This document shows positions 42,776-51,812 of a stretch of 64,000 nt of DNA, in pieces. The position numbers and the translations under genes are program-made. This stretch comes from Promicromonospora sukumoe 327MFSha3.1. Lineage in GTDB: Bacteria; Actinomycetota; Actinomycetes; Actinomycetales; Cellulomonadaceae. The stretch's first letter is position 1, and the number at the start of each line of letters is the position of its first letter. Location: assembly GCF_000385135.1 (NCBI RefSeq), contig NZ_ARQM01000012.1, forward strand, positions 372,001 through 436,000. Reading direction: 5' to 3'. The notes under the pieces were generated by a model. It was not told the origin of the DNA. It saw nothing but the letters and a program-made list of their open reading frames with translations, and did not search any database.

Positions 42776-44290
42776 ATGGGTACTGCGAGCTCACCGGGGG
42801 ACGCCGCGCCCCGGCCGGCCGCCGGGCACGGGACAGGACGTCGCGGCCAGGCGGCGCGCGCCGTGCGCGCCCTTCTCCAGGAGCACCCCGCGTGGGTGCT
42901 CCTGCGGTCGAGGAACGCCGCGGCCGCCGTCGTGCTGCTCGACCGCAACCTCGGGGCCTCCCGCCGCCGGCTGCCCGTGGAGCAGCTCGCCGACCGGATC
43001 GACGACGACGTCCCCGAGCTGCGCCGCGCCGGCTTCGAGCTGCCCTACTCGGGCTACTTCTACGTCTCCGAGTGGATCGACGAGGGCGTGCTGGTGCGCC
43101 GCCGCGCCGCGTCGAACGGGGGCGAGCCCGGCGCCGAGACGGTCGAGCTGTCCGACGGCGCCCTGCTCGCCATCCGCTTCGTCTCCCGCCTGAGCCGGCC
43201 CCACCCCGCGGTGACGCCGTCCCGGCTCGGTGCGGTGCTCGACGGCCTGCACCGGCTGGCCGACGAGTCCGACCCGGACCCGGAGGCCCGGCTCGCGGCC
43301 CTGCTGGAGCAGCGCGCCGCCCTCGACGCCAAGATCGAGCGCGCCCGCCGCGGTGACTCGGAAGCCCTGCCCGCGGACGTCGCCGTCGAGCGCGCCCGCG
43401 AGATCCTCGCCCTCGCGGGCGACATCCCCGCAGACCTGGCCCGGGTGCGCACCGAGCTGGAGCGCACGGACCGCGAGCTGCGGCGCCGGCTCCTGGAGTC
43501 CGACGGGTCGCGGGACATCTTCCTCGACGACATCTACCGCGGCGTGGACCACCTGGCCGAGTCGGAGGCGGGCCGCGGCCTGGTCGCGTTCCGCGAGCTG
43601 CTGCGCCGGTCGGAGCACACGGCGCAGGACGACCTCGGCCGCGTGCTCGACTCGGTGCACCTCGCGCCGAGCGAGGCCTCGGCGCTGCGCCGCCTGCTGC
43701 CCACGCTGCAGGACGCCGCCGACGAGCTCACCGACACCATGGGCGTGCTGCGCCGCGCGCTGCAGCGGATGGTGCGCTCCGGGGAGCTCCCGGCCGAGCG
43801 CGCGCTGCGCCGGCTGATCGGCGAGGCGCAGGACGCCGCGCTGGCCGCCGCGCCCGACGTCGCCCCCGGCGCCGAGCTGCGCCTGAGTCTGCCGCTGGGC
43901 GCGGTGGCGCCCCGCTCCGTGGGCGGCCTCGCGCCGCACAACCCGGGCGGGGAGGACGTCGAGGCGCCGCCCGCCGACCCCGCCCTGCCGCCCCGGCCAG
44001 TCTCGCTGACGGCCCTGCGCGCGATGGCCCGCGACTCGGAGATCGACGTCGACGAGCTGCGCGGGCACGTGAACGACGTGGTCGACCAGGCGGGCCGGGC
44101 CACGGTCGCCTCGGTGCTCGCCGCGCACCCCGCGACGCAGGGTGCCGCCAGCGTCGTCGGCCTGCTGACGCTCGCCGAGCGGCACGGCACCCCCACCACC
44201 GAGCAAGAGGACGTCGGCTGGCGGTCCTCGCGCGGCGTCGCGCGGCGCGCCACCCTTCCCCAGTACCAGTTCGAGGAGCATGTCCCGTGA
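42776..44290 (+). CDS. jetA: Wadjet/MksBEF condensin system protein JetA (MksF-like, DUF3375)
   Basis: Protein of 504 residues, kleisin-like subunit of the SMC-type Wadjet complex. DUF3375 landmarks are LLQEHPAWVLLRSRNAAAAVVLLD, LADRIDDDVPELRRAG, YVSEWIDEGVLVRRR, ETVELSDGALLAIRFV, SRLGAVLDGLHRLADESDPDPEARLAALLEQRAALDAKIERARRG and GLVAFRELLRR. It sits first in a jetA-jetB-jetC operon with 4-base overlaps. Wadjet complexes recognise plasmid topology by loop extrusion. The ATG 42776 is at the end of a run CCCCC without a clear ribosome binding site; a later start is possible. Confidence 0.9.
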   Translation: MGTASSPGDAAPRPAAGHGTGRRGQAARAVRALLQEHPAWVLLRSRNAAAAVVLLDRNLGASRRRLPVEQLADRIDDDVPELRRAGFELPYSGYFYVSEWIDEGVLVRRRAASNGGEPGAETVELSDGALLAIRFVSRLSRPHPAVTPSRLGAVLDGLHRLADESDPDPEARLAALLEQRAALDAKIERARRGDSEALPADVAVERAREILALAGDIPADLARVRTELERTDRELRRRLLESDGSRDIFLDDIYRGVDHLAESEAGRGLVAFRELLRRSEHTAQDDLGRVLDSVHLAPSEASALRRLLPTLQDAADELTDTMGVLRRALQRMVRSGELPAERALRRLIGEAQDAALAAAPDVAPGAELRLSLPLGAVAPRSVGGLAPHNPGGEDVEAPPADPALPPRPVSLTALRAMARDSEIDVDELRGHVNDVVDQAGRATVASVLAAHPATQGAASVVGLLTLAERHGTPTTEQEDVGWRSSRGVARRATLPQYQFEEHVP

Positions 44291-44991
44291 CAGAACCCGT
44301 TCCCGGACGAGGTCCGGCGCGAACCGACCCGGCAGACCTCCGCACCGCGCGCCCCGGGCGGGCGGCCGACGGCGGTGCCGCGGCCGCGCCGTCGGGCAGC
44401 GGGTCCGGCGGCGAGGCCGGCAGCCGCCTCTGGCCCGGCGACCACGGCACGCTGCCCGCGGCCGCGCGCCTCGCGCTGGCGCGGCTCGTGCGCGGGCCCT
44501 ACCTGGCCGCCGAGACCGACGCCGACACCTGGCGCGCGCTCCTGGCCCACGAGGACGTGGTCCGCGAGCGCCTCGCCGACCAGTACCTCGACCTGGTGGT
44601 GGACGGCGACGCGCAGGTCGCGTTCGTGCGCGACGTGCCGGCGGCCGACGCGCCGCAGGTGGTGCGGGAGGTCACGCTGACGTTCCTGGACACGGCGCTG
44701 CTGCTGCACCTGCGCGCGCTGCTGCTGGACTCGGCGGACGGGCGGGTGGCGGTCAGCCGCGACGAGGCGGCCGACCAGCTCGCCGTGTACCGGCGGCGCG
44801 GCGGTGGTTCCCCGATGGACTTCACCCGGCAGCTGGACGCGACGTGGGCGCGGCTGATCGAGTCGGGCATGCTGGAGCCGCTCAGCGGGGACCGGTGCAC
44901 GGTCTCCCCCGTGCTGCGGACCGTGTTCGGGGCGGACCAGGTCGCGGCGCTGAGCGCCGAGTACGCCCGGCTGGCGAAGGAGAGCGCATGA
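44287..44991 (+). CDS. jetB: Wadjet/MksBEF condensin system protein JetB (MksE-like, DUF4194)
   Basis: Protein of 234 residues. The N-terminal ~55 residues are Pro/Gly/Ala-rich, then DUF4194 runs to the end: LPAAARLALARLVRGPYLAAETDADTWRALLAHEDVVRERLADQYLDLVVDGDAQVAFVRDV, LTFLDTALLLHLRALLLDSADGRVAV, and TVSPVLRTVFGADQVAALSAEY. It acts as the KITE subunit bound to JetA. GTG start overlaps the jetA stop; its stop overlaps the jetC ATG. Confidence 0.92.
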   Translation: MTEPVPGRGPARTDPADLRTARPGRAADGGAAAAPSGSGSGGEAGSRLWPGDHGTLPAAARLALARLVRGPYLAAETDADTWRALLAHEDVVRERLADQYLDLVVDGDAQVAFVRDVPAADAPQVVREVTLTFLDTALLLHLRALLLDSADGRVAVSRDEAADQLAVYRRRGGGSPMDFTRQLDATWARLIESGMLEPLSGDRCTVSPVLRTVFGADQVAALSAEYARLAKESA

Positions 44992-47900
44992 AGACCCCGC
45001 ACCCGTCCCCCACCGGGCAGTGGCGCCTCGCGCGCGTCGAGCTGGTCAACTGGGGCACCTTCTCGGGGCACCACGTGGTGCCCGTCCCGCGCGAGGGCTT
45101 CCTGCTGACGGGCCACTCGGGCTCGGGCAAGTCGTCGCTGGTCGACGCCGTCGCCGCGGTGCTGACACCGCCCGAGCACCTGCGGTTCAACGTGGCCGCG
45201 GCCGGCACGGCCGCCACGGAGCGCGAGGCGGGCGACCGCGACGTCGTCTCGTACGTGCGCGGCGCGTGGCGGCACCGGACCGACGAGAGCACGGGCGAGG
45301 TCGTGGCCGACCACCTGCGCCAGGGCGCCACCTGGTCGGGCGTGCTGCTCCGGTACTCGGACGGCACGGACTCCGACGACGGCGCCGTGACCCTGGTGCG
45401 CCTGTTCCACCTCACGCGCGGCTCGTCCGCGCCGGCGACGCTGCACGTGGTGGTGCGTGGCGAGGTCGGGCTGCTGGACTTCGAGCGGTTCGTCCGCTCG
45501 GGCCCCGACGTCGCGGGCGTGACAGCCGCCTGGCCCGACGCGACCGTGAGCGAGCGGCACGCGCCGTTCGCCGCGGCGTTCACGCAGGCCCTGGGCATCG
45601 GCTCGGAGCAGGCGCTGGTGCTGCTGCACCGCACGCAGTCGGCCAAGAACCTGGGCAGCCTGGACGACCTGTTCCGCGGGCACATGCTGGACGAGCCGGG
45701 GACGTTCGAGCTGGCGGCCCAGGCCGTGGACCAGTTCGCGGACGTGGCGCGCGCGTACTCCGACATCGAGACCTCACGGCGGCAGATCGACCACCTGGGC
45801 CGGCTCGCCGCCCTGACCAAGACGTACGACGAGGGCTCGGCGGCCGGGGTGCGCGCCGCGACGCTGCGCGGCTCGCTGGAGACCTTCAAGGACGCGTGGA
45901 AGCTCGACCTGGCGCACGGCGCGCTGGCGGGGGCGCGCGCCGCGGAGGAGCGGGCGCAGCACCACCGCAAGGCCGCCGACACCGAGGTCGACGTCGCCGC
46001 CAACACGCACCAGCAGGCCGTGAACGTGCTGGGCGCGCGCGGCGGGCAGGCGCTCGCCACGCAGGCCGACCGCCTGCAGCGCGCGGGCGAGATCGCGGCC
46101 CTGGTCCGCACCCGGCGCGGCGAGCTGAAGACCGACCTCGAGTCCGTCGGCATGAACATGCCGGAGACGTTCGCGGAGTTCGCGGCGCTCAAGGAGAAGG
46201 CCCGCTGGGAGCTCGGCGGCACCAAGCCGCCGGCCACCGGCGCGGTGCCGACCCTCACCGGCGCGATCCCGGCCGTGACCGGCCAGGTCGCCGCCGTCGC
46301 GACCGGCCAGGTCGCCGCGGTGACGGGTCAGGTCGCCGCCGTGACGACCGGCGCCGTCCCCGAGGTGTCCACCGACTCCGTGCCCGCGGTCACGACGGGC
46401 GCCGTCGCGACGGTCACGCGGTCGCGCGCCCCCGAGCTGCTCGACGGCGCCATCCGGGAGGCCCTGGCCACGCGGTCGGCCGTCGGCCAGCAGCACGAGG
46501 CCGTGGCCACCCGGATCCAGGCCGTGCGCCAGACCCAGACGAACGTGCCGGCCGCCCTCGCCGCGGCCCGCCGCGCCGTGGCCGAGGCCGCCGGGCTCGA
46601 CGTCTCGGTGCTCCCGTTCGCGGCCGAGCTGCTGCGCGTCCGGGAGGACGACGCCGCCTGGCGGCCCGTGATCGAGGAGATCCTGCGCCCGCTCGGCACG
46701 CTCGTGCTGGTCTCCCCCGCACACCGCGCCGCCGTGGCCCGCGCCGTCGAGGCCGGGCCCGGCCTGCGCTACCGCGTCGTCGGCGTGCGGAACGACGCGC
46801 CGCGGTCCACCGACGACTCGTCCCTGGTGCACAAGGTCGAGGTCAAGGACGGCCCGGCGTCGGGCTGGCTGCACCGCCGCCTGTCCGAGCAGTACGACTA
46901 CCTGTGCGTGGACGAGCCCGCCGGGCTGGACCTGCACGAGCGCGCCGTGACCCGCGAGGGTCTGATCAAGCACGGGCCGGAGGAGATCGAGCAGCCGCTG
47001 CTGCCCGGCGTCGAGGACTGGGCGCTCGGCTGGGACGCGGACGACCGGCTGGACCAGCTCCTGGAGCTCGCCCGCGAGACGCAGGCCCGGCTGGCCGAGG
47101 CCGACGAGGCCGTGGCCGACGCCGTCGCCGAGCAGCGCGAGGCCGTGCGCCGCCAGCTCACGCTCCGGCACGTGGCCCGCCGCGAGTGGCGCGAGGTGGA
47201 CATCGAGACCGCCGAGGCCGACCTGACCGACGCCCAGGCGTCGTTCGACCGGCTGCTGGACGGCACGATGGACCTGCTCCAGGCGTCGCAGGACGTCGCG
47301 GCCGCCGAGACGCGGCTGGACCAGGCCCGCGCCGCCGCCGCGGAGGCCGCCGACGCGCTCGCCGAGGCCCGCGCCAACCGCCGCAGCCTGGAGCACGTGG
47401 TGGCCGACCTCGGGGACGCGCCGACCAACGCGATCCCGCTGGCGCACCGGCAGGAGCTGGAGAAGCGCTACGCCGCCGTCCGGAAGACGGTCACGCACGA
47501 GGTGATCGACGACGTCTCCCTGACCGTGTCCCGCACGCTGGACGCGGAGCGCGAGGCCGGGCTGCGCACGTCCGGCGCCGCCGAGCGGGAGATCGTCGGG
47601 CTGCTGTCCGAGTTCCGCCGCCGCTGGCCCGCCATCACGCGCGACCTCACGGCGCAGGTCGGCGACCGCGCCCGGTACCTCGAGGTGCTGGAGCGTATCC
47701 GCACCTCCAGGCTGCCGGAGCAGGAGGCCAGGTTCTCCGACCTGCTCACCGACCAGGCGCGGCGTGCGCTGCGCAAGCTCGCCGCGGAGGTACGGCAGGC
47801 GCCCGCGACCATCCGCGAGCGCATCGTCGGCGTCAACACGTCGCTCCGGCGGTCGCCCTTCGACACCGACCGGTTCCTGGAGATCCGTGTCAAGGAGCGC

Positions 47901-49202
47901 CGTCCGGCCGCCGTCGAGGAGTTCCTGACCACGCTCGACGCCCTCACCGGCGACACCGAGCCGGAGTACGAGGTGCTGGAGCGGCTGGTGCGCCGGCTCG
48001 GTTCCAGCGACCCGGCGGACCGCGCGTGGCGCGCCCTGTGCCTGGACACGCGGCGGCACGTGCACTTCACGGGCGTCGAGGTCACGGCGGGCGGCATCGC
48101 GCTGGCCGTGCACGACTCCTCGGCCGGCCTGTCCGGCGGCCAGCGCCAGAAGCTCGTGGTGTTCTGCCTGGCCGCGGCCCTGCGGTACCAGCTCGCCGGG
48201 GCGTCGGACTCCGCGACGCCCGCCTACGGCACCATCCTGCTGGACGAGGCCTTCGACAAGGCCGACACCGCGTTCACGCGCACCGCGATGGACACGTTCG
48301 CCGCGTTCGGGTTCCACATGATCCTGGCGACGCCGCTCAAGCTGCTGCAGACCCTCGAGGACTACGTGGGCGGCATCGGCCTGGCGACCTGCCGCGAGAT
48401 GCGGGAGTCGCGGGTCGACGTGGTGCTGCTGGAGAGCCCGCTGCCCGACGTCGACCCGGTCGCCTCGGCGACTCGGGGCGGGGGTGGTGGTCCGGGTAGC
48501 GGTGGTGGTTCGGTTGGCAACGGTGGGTCCGGCTCGTCGGGTGGGCCGACGCCGGGTGGCGGCGGGACGCCGGGTGGCGGCGGGACGCCGGGTGGCGGCG
48601 GGACGCCGGGTGGCGGCGGGACGCCGGCCTCTGGTGGTCCGGTGTCCGGCTCCGGTGCTCCGGTGCCCGCCACGCCGCAGGCAGTCGCGCCGCCGGCCGC
48701 CGCGCCGCAGGCCGCCGCCAACCCGGCGCCGGCCACGCCCCCGGCACCCCGGACAGCCGCTCCCGTCAGCCCGGGTACGCCCGCGACCGTTGCCCCGAGC
48801 ACACCCTCTCCCGCAGGCTCGGGTGCGCCCGGTGCCCCGGCTGCTCCCCCGCAGCCGCACGCCCCGGTCCCGCCGCCGCCGCAGGCTGCGGTACCGGCCG
48901 CGGGACCCGTCGCGGGGCCAGCCGCGGTACCCACGGCCGACGACGCCGCCGTCACCCCGCCGCGCGGGACTCCAGCCGTGCCGCCGCCCCCGCCCGAGCC
49001 GGCCCCCGCCGGTCCCCGGCCGTTGACCTCGGTCACGCCTCCGCCGCCGTCCGCCCCGACGACGCCGGCGGCACCGCCCGCTGCGCCGTCCGACGCGGGC
49101 GACGACGAGCCGGAGCCGGACTGGTCCGTGACCGTGACGCCCGAGCAGGCGGACGCCGCCTCGCCGGTCGTCCGGATGACGTCCCGGCGCCCGTCGCTCT
49201 AG
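44988..49202 (+). CDS. jetC: Wadjet/MksBEF condensin ATPase JetC (MksB-like SMC) with long disordered tail
   Basis: SMC-like ATPase of 1404 residues. Walker A is GHSGSGKSS (42-50). Coiled-coil arms flank a hinge-like region at about 530-680, the signature SAGLSGGQRQKL lies near 1045 and Walker B ILLDEAFDKAD near 1081. Two oddities are visible. Residues about 417-477 are an eight-residue-period TGQVAAV/TGAVP repeat just before the hinge. Residues about 1163-1404 form a Gly- then Pro/Ala-rich tail, including four TPGGGG units, that ordinary JetC (about 1100 residues) lacks. No JetD (DUF3322/2220) nuclease follows; the next gene is cofE on the other strand. Confidence 0.93.
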   Translation: MKTPHPSPTGQWRLARVELVNWGTFSGHHVVPVPREGFLLTGHSGSGKSSLVDAVAAVLTPPEHLRFNVAAAGTAATEREAGDRDVVSYVRGAWRHRTDESTGEVVADHLRQGATWSGVLLRYSDGTDSDDGAVTLVRLFHLTRGSSAPATLHVVVRGEVGLLDFERFVRSGPDVAGVTAAWPDATVSERHAPFAAAFTQALGIGSEQALVLLHRTQSAKNLGSLDDLFRGHMLDEPGTFELAAQAVDQFADVARAYSDIETSRRQIDHLGRLAALTKTYDEGSAAGVRAATLRGSLETFKDAWKLDLAHGALAGARAAEERAQHHRKAADTEVDVAANTHQQAVNVLGARGGQALATQADRLQRAGEIAALVRTRRGELKTDLESVGMNMPETFAEFAALKEKARWELGGTKPPATGAVPTLTGAIPAVTGQVAAVATGQVAAVTGQVAAVTTGAVPEVSTDSVPAVTTGAVATVTRSRAPELLDGAIREALATRSAVGQQHEAVATRIQAVRQTQTNVPAALAAARRAVAEAAGLDVSVLPFAAELLRVREDDAAWRPVIEEILRPLGTLVLVSPAHRAAVARAVEAGPGLRYRVVGVRNDAPRSTDDSSLVHKVEVKDGPASGWLHRRLSEQYDYLCVDEPAGLDLHERAVTREGLIKHGPEEIEQPLLPGVEDWALGWDADDRLDQLLELARETQARLAEADEAVADAVAEQREAVRRQLTLRHVARREWREVDIETAEADLTDAQASFDRLLDGTMDLLQASQDVAAAETRLDQARAAAAEAADALAEARANRRSLEHVVADLGDAPTNAIPLAHRQELEKRYAAVRKTVTHEVIDDVSLTVSRTLDAEREAGLRTSGAAEREIVGLLSEFRRRWPAITRDLTAQVGDRARYLEVLERIRTSRLPEQEARFSDLLTDQARRALRKLAAEVRQAPATIRERIVGVNTSLRRSPFDTDRFLEIRVKERRPAAVEEFLTTLDALTGDTEPEYEVLERLVRRLGSSDPADRAWRALCLDTRRHVHFTGVEVTAGGIALAVHDSSAGLSGGQRQKLVVFCLAAALRYQLAGASDSATPAYGTILLDEAFDKADTAFTRTAMDTFAAFGFHMILATPLKLLQTLEDYVGGIGLATCREMRESRVDVVLLESPLPDVDPVASATRGGGGGPGSGGGSVGNGGSGSSGGPTPGGGGTPGGGGTPGGGGTPGGGGTPASGGPVSGSGAPVPATPQAVAPPAAAPQAAANPAPATPPAPRTAAPVSPGTPATVAPSTPSPAGSGAPGAPAAPPQPHAPVPPPPQAAVPAAGPVAGPAAVPTADDAAVTPPRGTPAVPPPPPEPAPAGPRPLTSVTPPPPSAPTTPAAPPAAPSDAGDDEPEPDWSVTVTPEQADAASPVVRMTSRRPSL
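48549..48620 (+). repeat. 18-bp tandem repeat, four units, inside jetC
   Basis: Four exact units ACGCCGGGTGGCGGCGGG encode four TPGGGG repeats in the tail of JetC. Exactness at DNA level suggests recent slippage or an unstable length. Confidence 0.9.
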
Positions 49203-49213
49203 GCAACCGCCGA

Positions 49214-49283
49214 TCACCTTCGAGGCCCGGGTTTCTTCGCTTTCAGCAGTGTGAAAGCGAAGAAACCCGGGCCTCAAAGGTGA
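49214..49283. repeat. Palindrome family A, copy 3, between jetC and cofE
   Basis: Arms 49214-49245 and 49252-49283 pair over 32 bases with one mismatch, 6-base spacer. The core CTTCGAGGCC..GTTTCTTCG is shared with the copies at 37179 and 37578. It fills the gap between converging genes and could also act as a terminator. Confidence 0.92.
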
Positions 49284-49287
49284 GGTC

Positions 49288-50100
49288 TCAGTGGCCGCCC
49301 AGCTCCCCGCCGTCAGATCCCAGGCCCGCCGCCGCGCCGTCCGCCAGGCCGCGGGCGTAGGCCTCGGCCGAGCCCTCGCGGAACAGGTCGTCCGCGCTGC
49401 CCCGCACGAGGGCCCGCGCGCCGGGGCCGTCGGCGTCGGTCACGTGCCGGTCCATGCCGCGCACGACGGCGACCGCGCGGCCTGCCGACTTGCCGCGCAC
49501 CAGCTCGGACGCCGCCGCGATCTCGTCGACGACGGCGGTCACGGTCACGTTGAGCGGGCGCCCATGGGTGTCGGTGCTGCCGCGCAGGTCGTCGGTCGGG
49601 GTGATCCCGGCGCAGCCGATCGCGATGTCGACCAGGGCGTCGCGCCACGGCCGGCCGGCGGTGTCGGTGACCACCACGCCGATGCGGCCCAGCCCGAGCC
49701 GCTGCGTGAGCGCGGACCGGATCGTGCGCGCCGAGGCGTCGGGGTCCACGGGCAGCAGCAGGACCGTGCCCTCGGGCGTGTTGCTCGCGTCCACGCCCGC
49801 AGCGGCCATGACCAGGCCGAGCTTGTTCTCGACGATCCGCAGCGGCGGCAGCCCCGGGCGCTCCCGCTGGGCCACCACGCGGACGGTCTCGTCGGTGATC
49901 GCCTGCTCGCGGTCGTCGGCGGCCACGACCCGCCCCTCGGCCTTGGACACGATCTTCGAGGTGACCACGACGACGTCGCCGTCGCGGGGCCGGTCCTGCT
50001 CCTCCAGACCCGCCAGGAGGTCGGCGATCAGCTCGCCGAGGTCGTCGCCGGGGGTGATCTCGGGCAGCCCGTCGGGGGCCCAGACGCTGAGTCGTTCCAC
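49288..50100 (-). CDS. cofE: Coenzyme F420-0:L-glutamate ligase
   Basis: Protein of 270 residues that adds glutamates to F420-0 using GTP. Family landmarks: [85 protein letters not shown] and [45 protein letters not shown]. It is stand-alone, not fused to a nitroreductase domain as in mycobacterial FbiB. GTG 50100 is chosen because GAGGA lies 8 bases upstream. With the F420-0 transporter-type cassette at 15.4-18.3 kb it could complete salvage of tail-less F420. Confidence 0.93.
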   Translation of the reverse strand: MERLSVWAPDGLPEITPGDDLGELIADLLAGLEEQDRPRDGDVVVVTSKIVSKAEGRVVAADDREQAITDETVRVVAQRERPGLPPLRIVENKLGLVMAAAGVDASNTPEGTVLLLPVDPDASARTIRSALTQRLGLGRIGVVVTDTAGRPWRDALVDIAIGCAGITPTDDLRGSTDTHGRPLNVTVTAVVDEIAAASELVRGKSAGRAVAVVRGMDRHVTDADGPGARALVRGSADDLFREGSAEAYARGLADGAAAGLGSDGGELGGH

Positions 50101-50209
50101 GGGAACATCCTCACACCGTCCGACGGCCGGCCATCTCGGCACGGTACTCTGCCAGGCGTCTACGTCACATTTGTCTGTTTGATGCCGCGATCGATAGGGG
50201 ACCCGTCCG

Positions 50210-51787
50210 GTGTTGCACGACCCGCCTGCCCGGAGCTCGGCGCCCGCACCGGAACCCGCGGCCCTGCGGCCCGGTGAACCCCGCTCGATCGGACCGTTCC
50301 GCGTCCGCAGCCGGCTCGGCAGCGGCGGCATGGGCGACGTCTACCTGGGCTCGACCCGCAAGGGGCAGCAGGTCGCGATCAAGCTGATCCGCGGCGCACA
50401 GCTCGACGACGACGAGTTCCGCATCCGGTTCCGGCGCGAGGTGCGGGCCGCCGCCAAGGTCCGCAGCCGGTTCATCGCGAACCTGGTGGACGCCGACCCC
50501 GAGGCGGACCTCCCCTGGCTCGCGACCGAGTATGTGGCCGGGCCGACCCTGTCGCAGGAGCTGGCGGCCAACGGTCCCCTGCCCCAGGCGGAGGTGCTGA
50601 GCCTGGTCACGGGCGTCGCCGAGGCGCTGCACGGGATCCACCGGGCCGGCCTGGTGCACCGCGACGTCAAGCCGGCCAACGTGATCCTCGGGCCGGACGG
50701 GCCGCGCCTGATCGACCTGGGCGTGGTCGCCGCCGTCGACGCGACGCGGCTGACCCTGACCGGGCAGGCGGTCGGCACCCCGATGTACATGGCGCCGGAG
50801 CAGGCCACCGGCAGACGGGCGACGGCGGCCGCCGACGTCTGGGCCCTGGGGGCGCTGGCCTACTACGCCGCGACCGGCAACCACCTCTTCGAGGGCGATC
50901 ACCCGGCCGTGGTGCTGTACCGCGTCTCGGCCGAGGACCCGTCGTACGCCGACAGCCCGGAGTACCTGCGCGGGTTCCTCGACGCGCTCCTGGTCAAGGA
51001 CCCGGAGCGGAGACCGCCCCTCGACGCGATCCTGCGCTCGCTCGGCGTGCCCGACCAGGCGGTCGCGACCACGCTCCCGGCGGCGGGTCCGGCCGACCTG
51101 CCGTCCGCGGGGACCGGCGGGCGGGGCGCCCGCGGCCCGGGGCGCGACAGCACCACCTCGGGCCGCGGCACGGCTGCCGCCTCGCGGGGCGGACGGCGGA
51201 CGCGGGTCGTCGTGGGCGCTGTCACCGCGGCGGTGCTGCTGGCCGGCTCGGCGTTCGGCGTCTGGTCCTGGCTCGACGACGACAGCGAGCGGAACGACCT
51301 CGGCGGAGTGCCGGTGGCCGAGCAGCCGCAGGAGAACGGACCGCCGGAGGACCTCACCGACACCAGCGAGCCCGGTGTGAGCCCCGGGACCGGTTCGAGC
51401 CCCGCGGCGGACGGGAGCGTCGACGCACCATGGCCCCTCGGCACCACGAAGGGGCTCGGCGGGGGCTCGTGCTGGAACGTCAGCATCGACCGGCTGCAGG
51501 GGCGACAGGCCACGCTCACGGTCTCCTGCGACCAGGCGGGCACCAGCGAGTACGGGACCCCGACGCCGGGCGAGTGGCTGGCGATCTACGCGGTCGGCCC
51601 GGACGGGACCTCCGAGCGGGCCACCCGCGCGGAGGCGGGTCCGGAGGACACCTTCTGGGCGCAGGGCAACCTCACGGACCCCGCCGCGGTGACCATGACC
51701 GTCACGCTGCCCGACGTCGGTGAGCTCACCGCGGTGTCCGTGGAGAACACCGAGGAGCACGGCTGGAGCTGGGCCGCGACCGGGTGA
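50210..51787 (+). CDS. Transmembrane Ser/Thr protein kinase (PknB-like, short)
   Basis: Protein of 525 residues. The kinase domain (28-285) has the Gly loop GSGGMG (37-42), Lys58 in VAIKLI, catalytic Asp152 in HRDVKPANV and the activation-loop APE in [10 protein letters not shown]. The metal-binding DFG is replaced by DLG (169-171), a variant seen in some bacterial kinases. A Pro/Gly-rich linker leads to a transmembrane helix (about 331-352) and an extracytoplasmic domain of about 165 residues ([28 protein letters not shown]...) with two Cys that may form a disulfide. No PASTA repeats. Signal unknown. Confidence 0.9.
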   Translation: MLHDPPARSSAPAPEPAALRPGEPRSIGPFRVRSRLGSGGMGDVYLGSTRKGQQVAIKLIRGAQLDDDEFRIRFRREVRAAAKVRSRFIANLVDADPEADLPWLATEYVAGPTLSQELAANGPLPQAEVLSLVTGVAEALHGIHRAGLVHRDVKPANVILGPDGPRLIDLGVVAAVDATRLTLTGQAVGTPMYMAPEQATGRRATAAADVWALGALAYYAATGNHLFEGDHPAVVLYRVSAEDPSYADSPEYLRGFLDALLVKDPERRPPLDAILRSLGVPDQAVATTLPAAGPADLPSAGTGGRGARGPGRDSTTSGRGTAAASRGGRRTRVVVGAVTAAVLLAGSAFGVWSWLDDDSERNDLGGVPVAEQPQENGPPEDLTDTSEPGVSPGTGSSPAADGSVDAPWPLGTTKGLGGGSCWNVSIDRLQGRQATLTVSCDQAGTSEYGTPTPGEWLAIYAVGPDGTSERATRAEAGPEDTFWAQGNLTDPAAVTMTVTLPDVGELTAVSVENTEEHGWSWAATG

Positions 51788-51792
51788 TGCCG

Positions 51793-51812
51793 GACGGGCC
51801 GGCCGGCCCGTC
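51793..51812. terminator. Short bidirectional hairpin between kinase and LLM genes
   Basis: Perfect 20-base palindrome GACGGGCCGGCCGGCCCGTC between two converging genes, touching the stop codon of the LLM oxidoreductase gene. Confidence 0.55.

Noticed and set aside
45774-49277. Long minus-strand open frame opposite jetC
   Set aside because: No ribosome binding site, no known motif and Arg/Gly-rich low-complexity sequence; jetC on the plus strand has clear SMC motifs.
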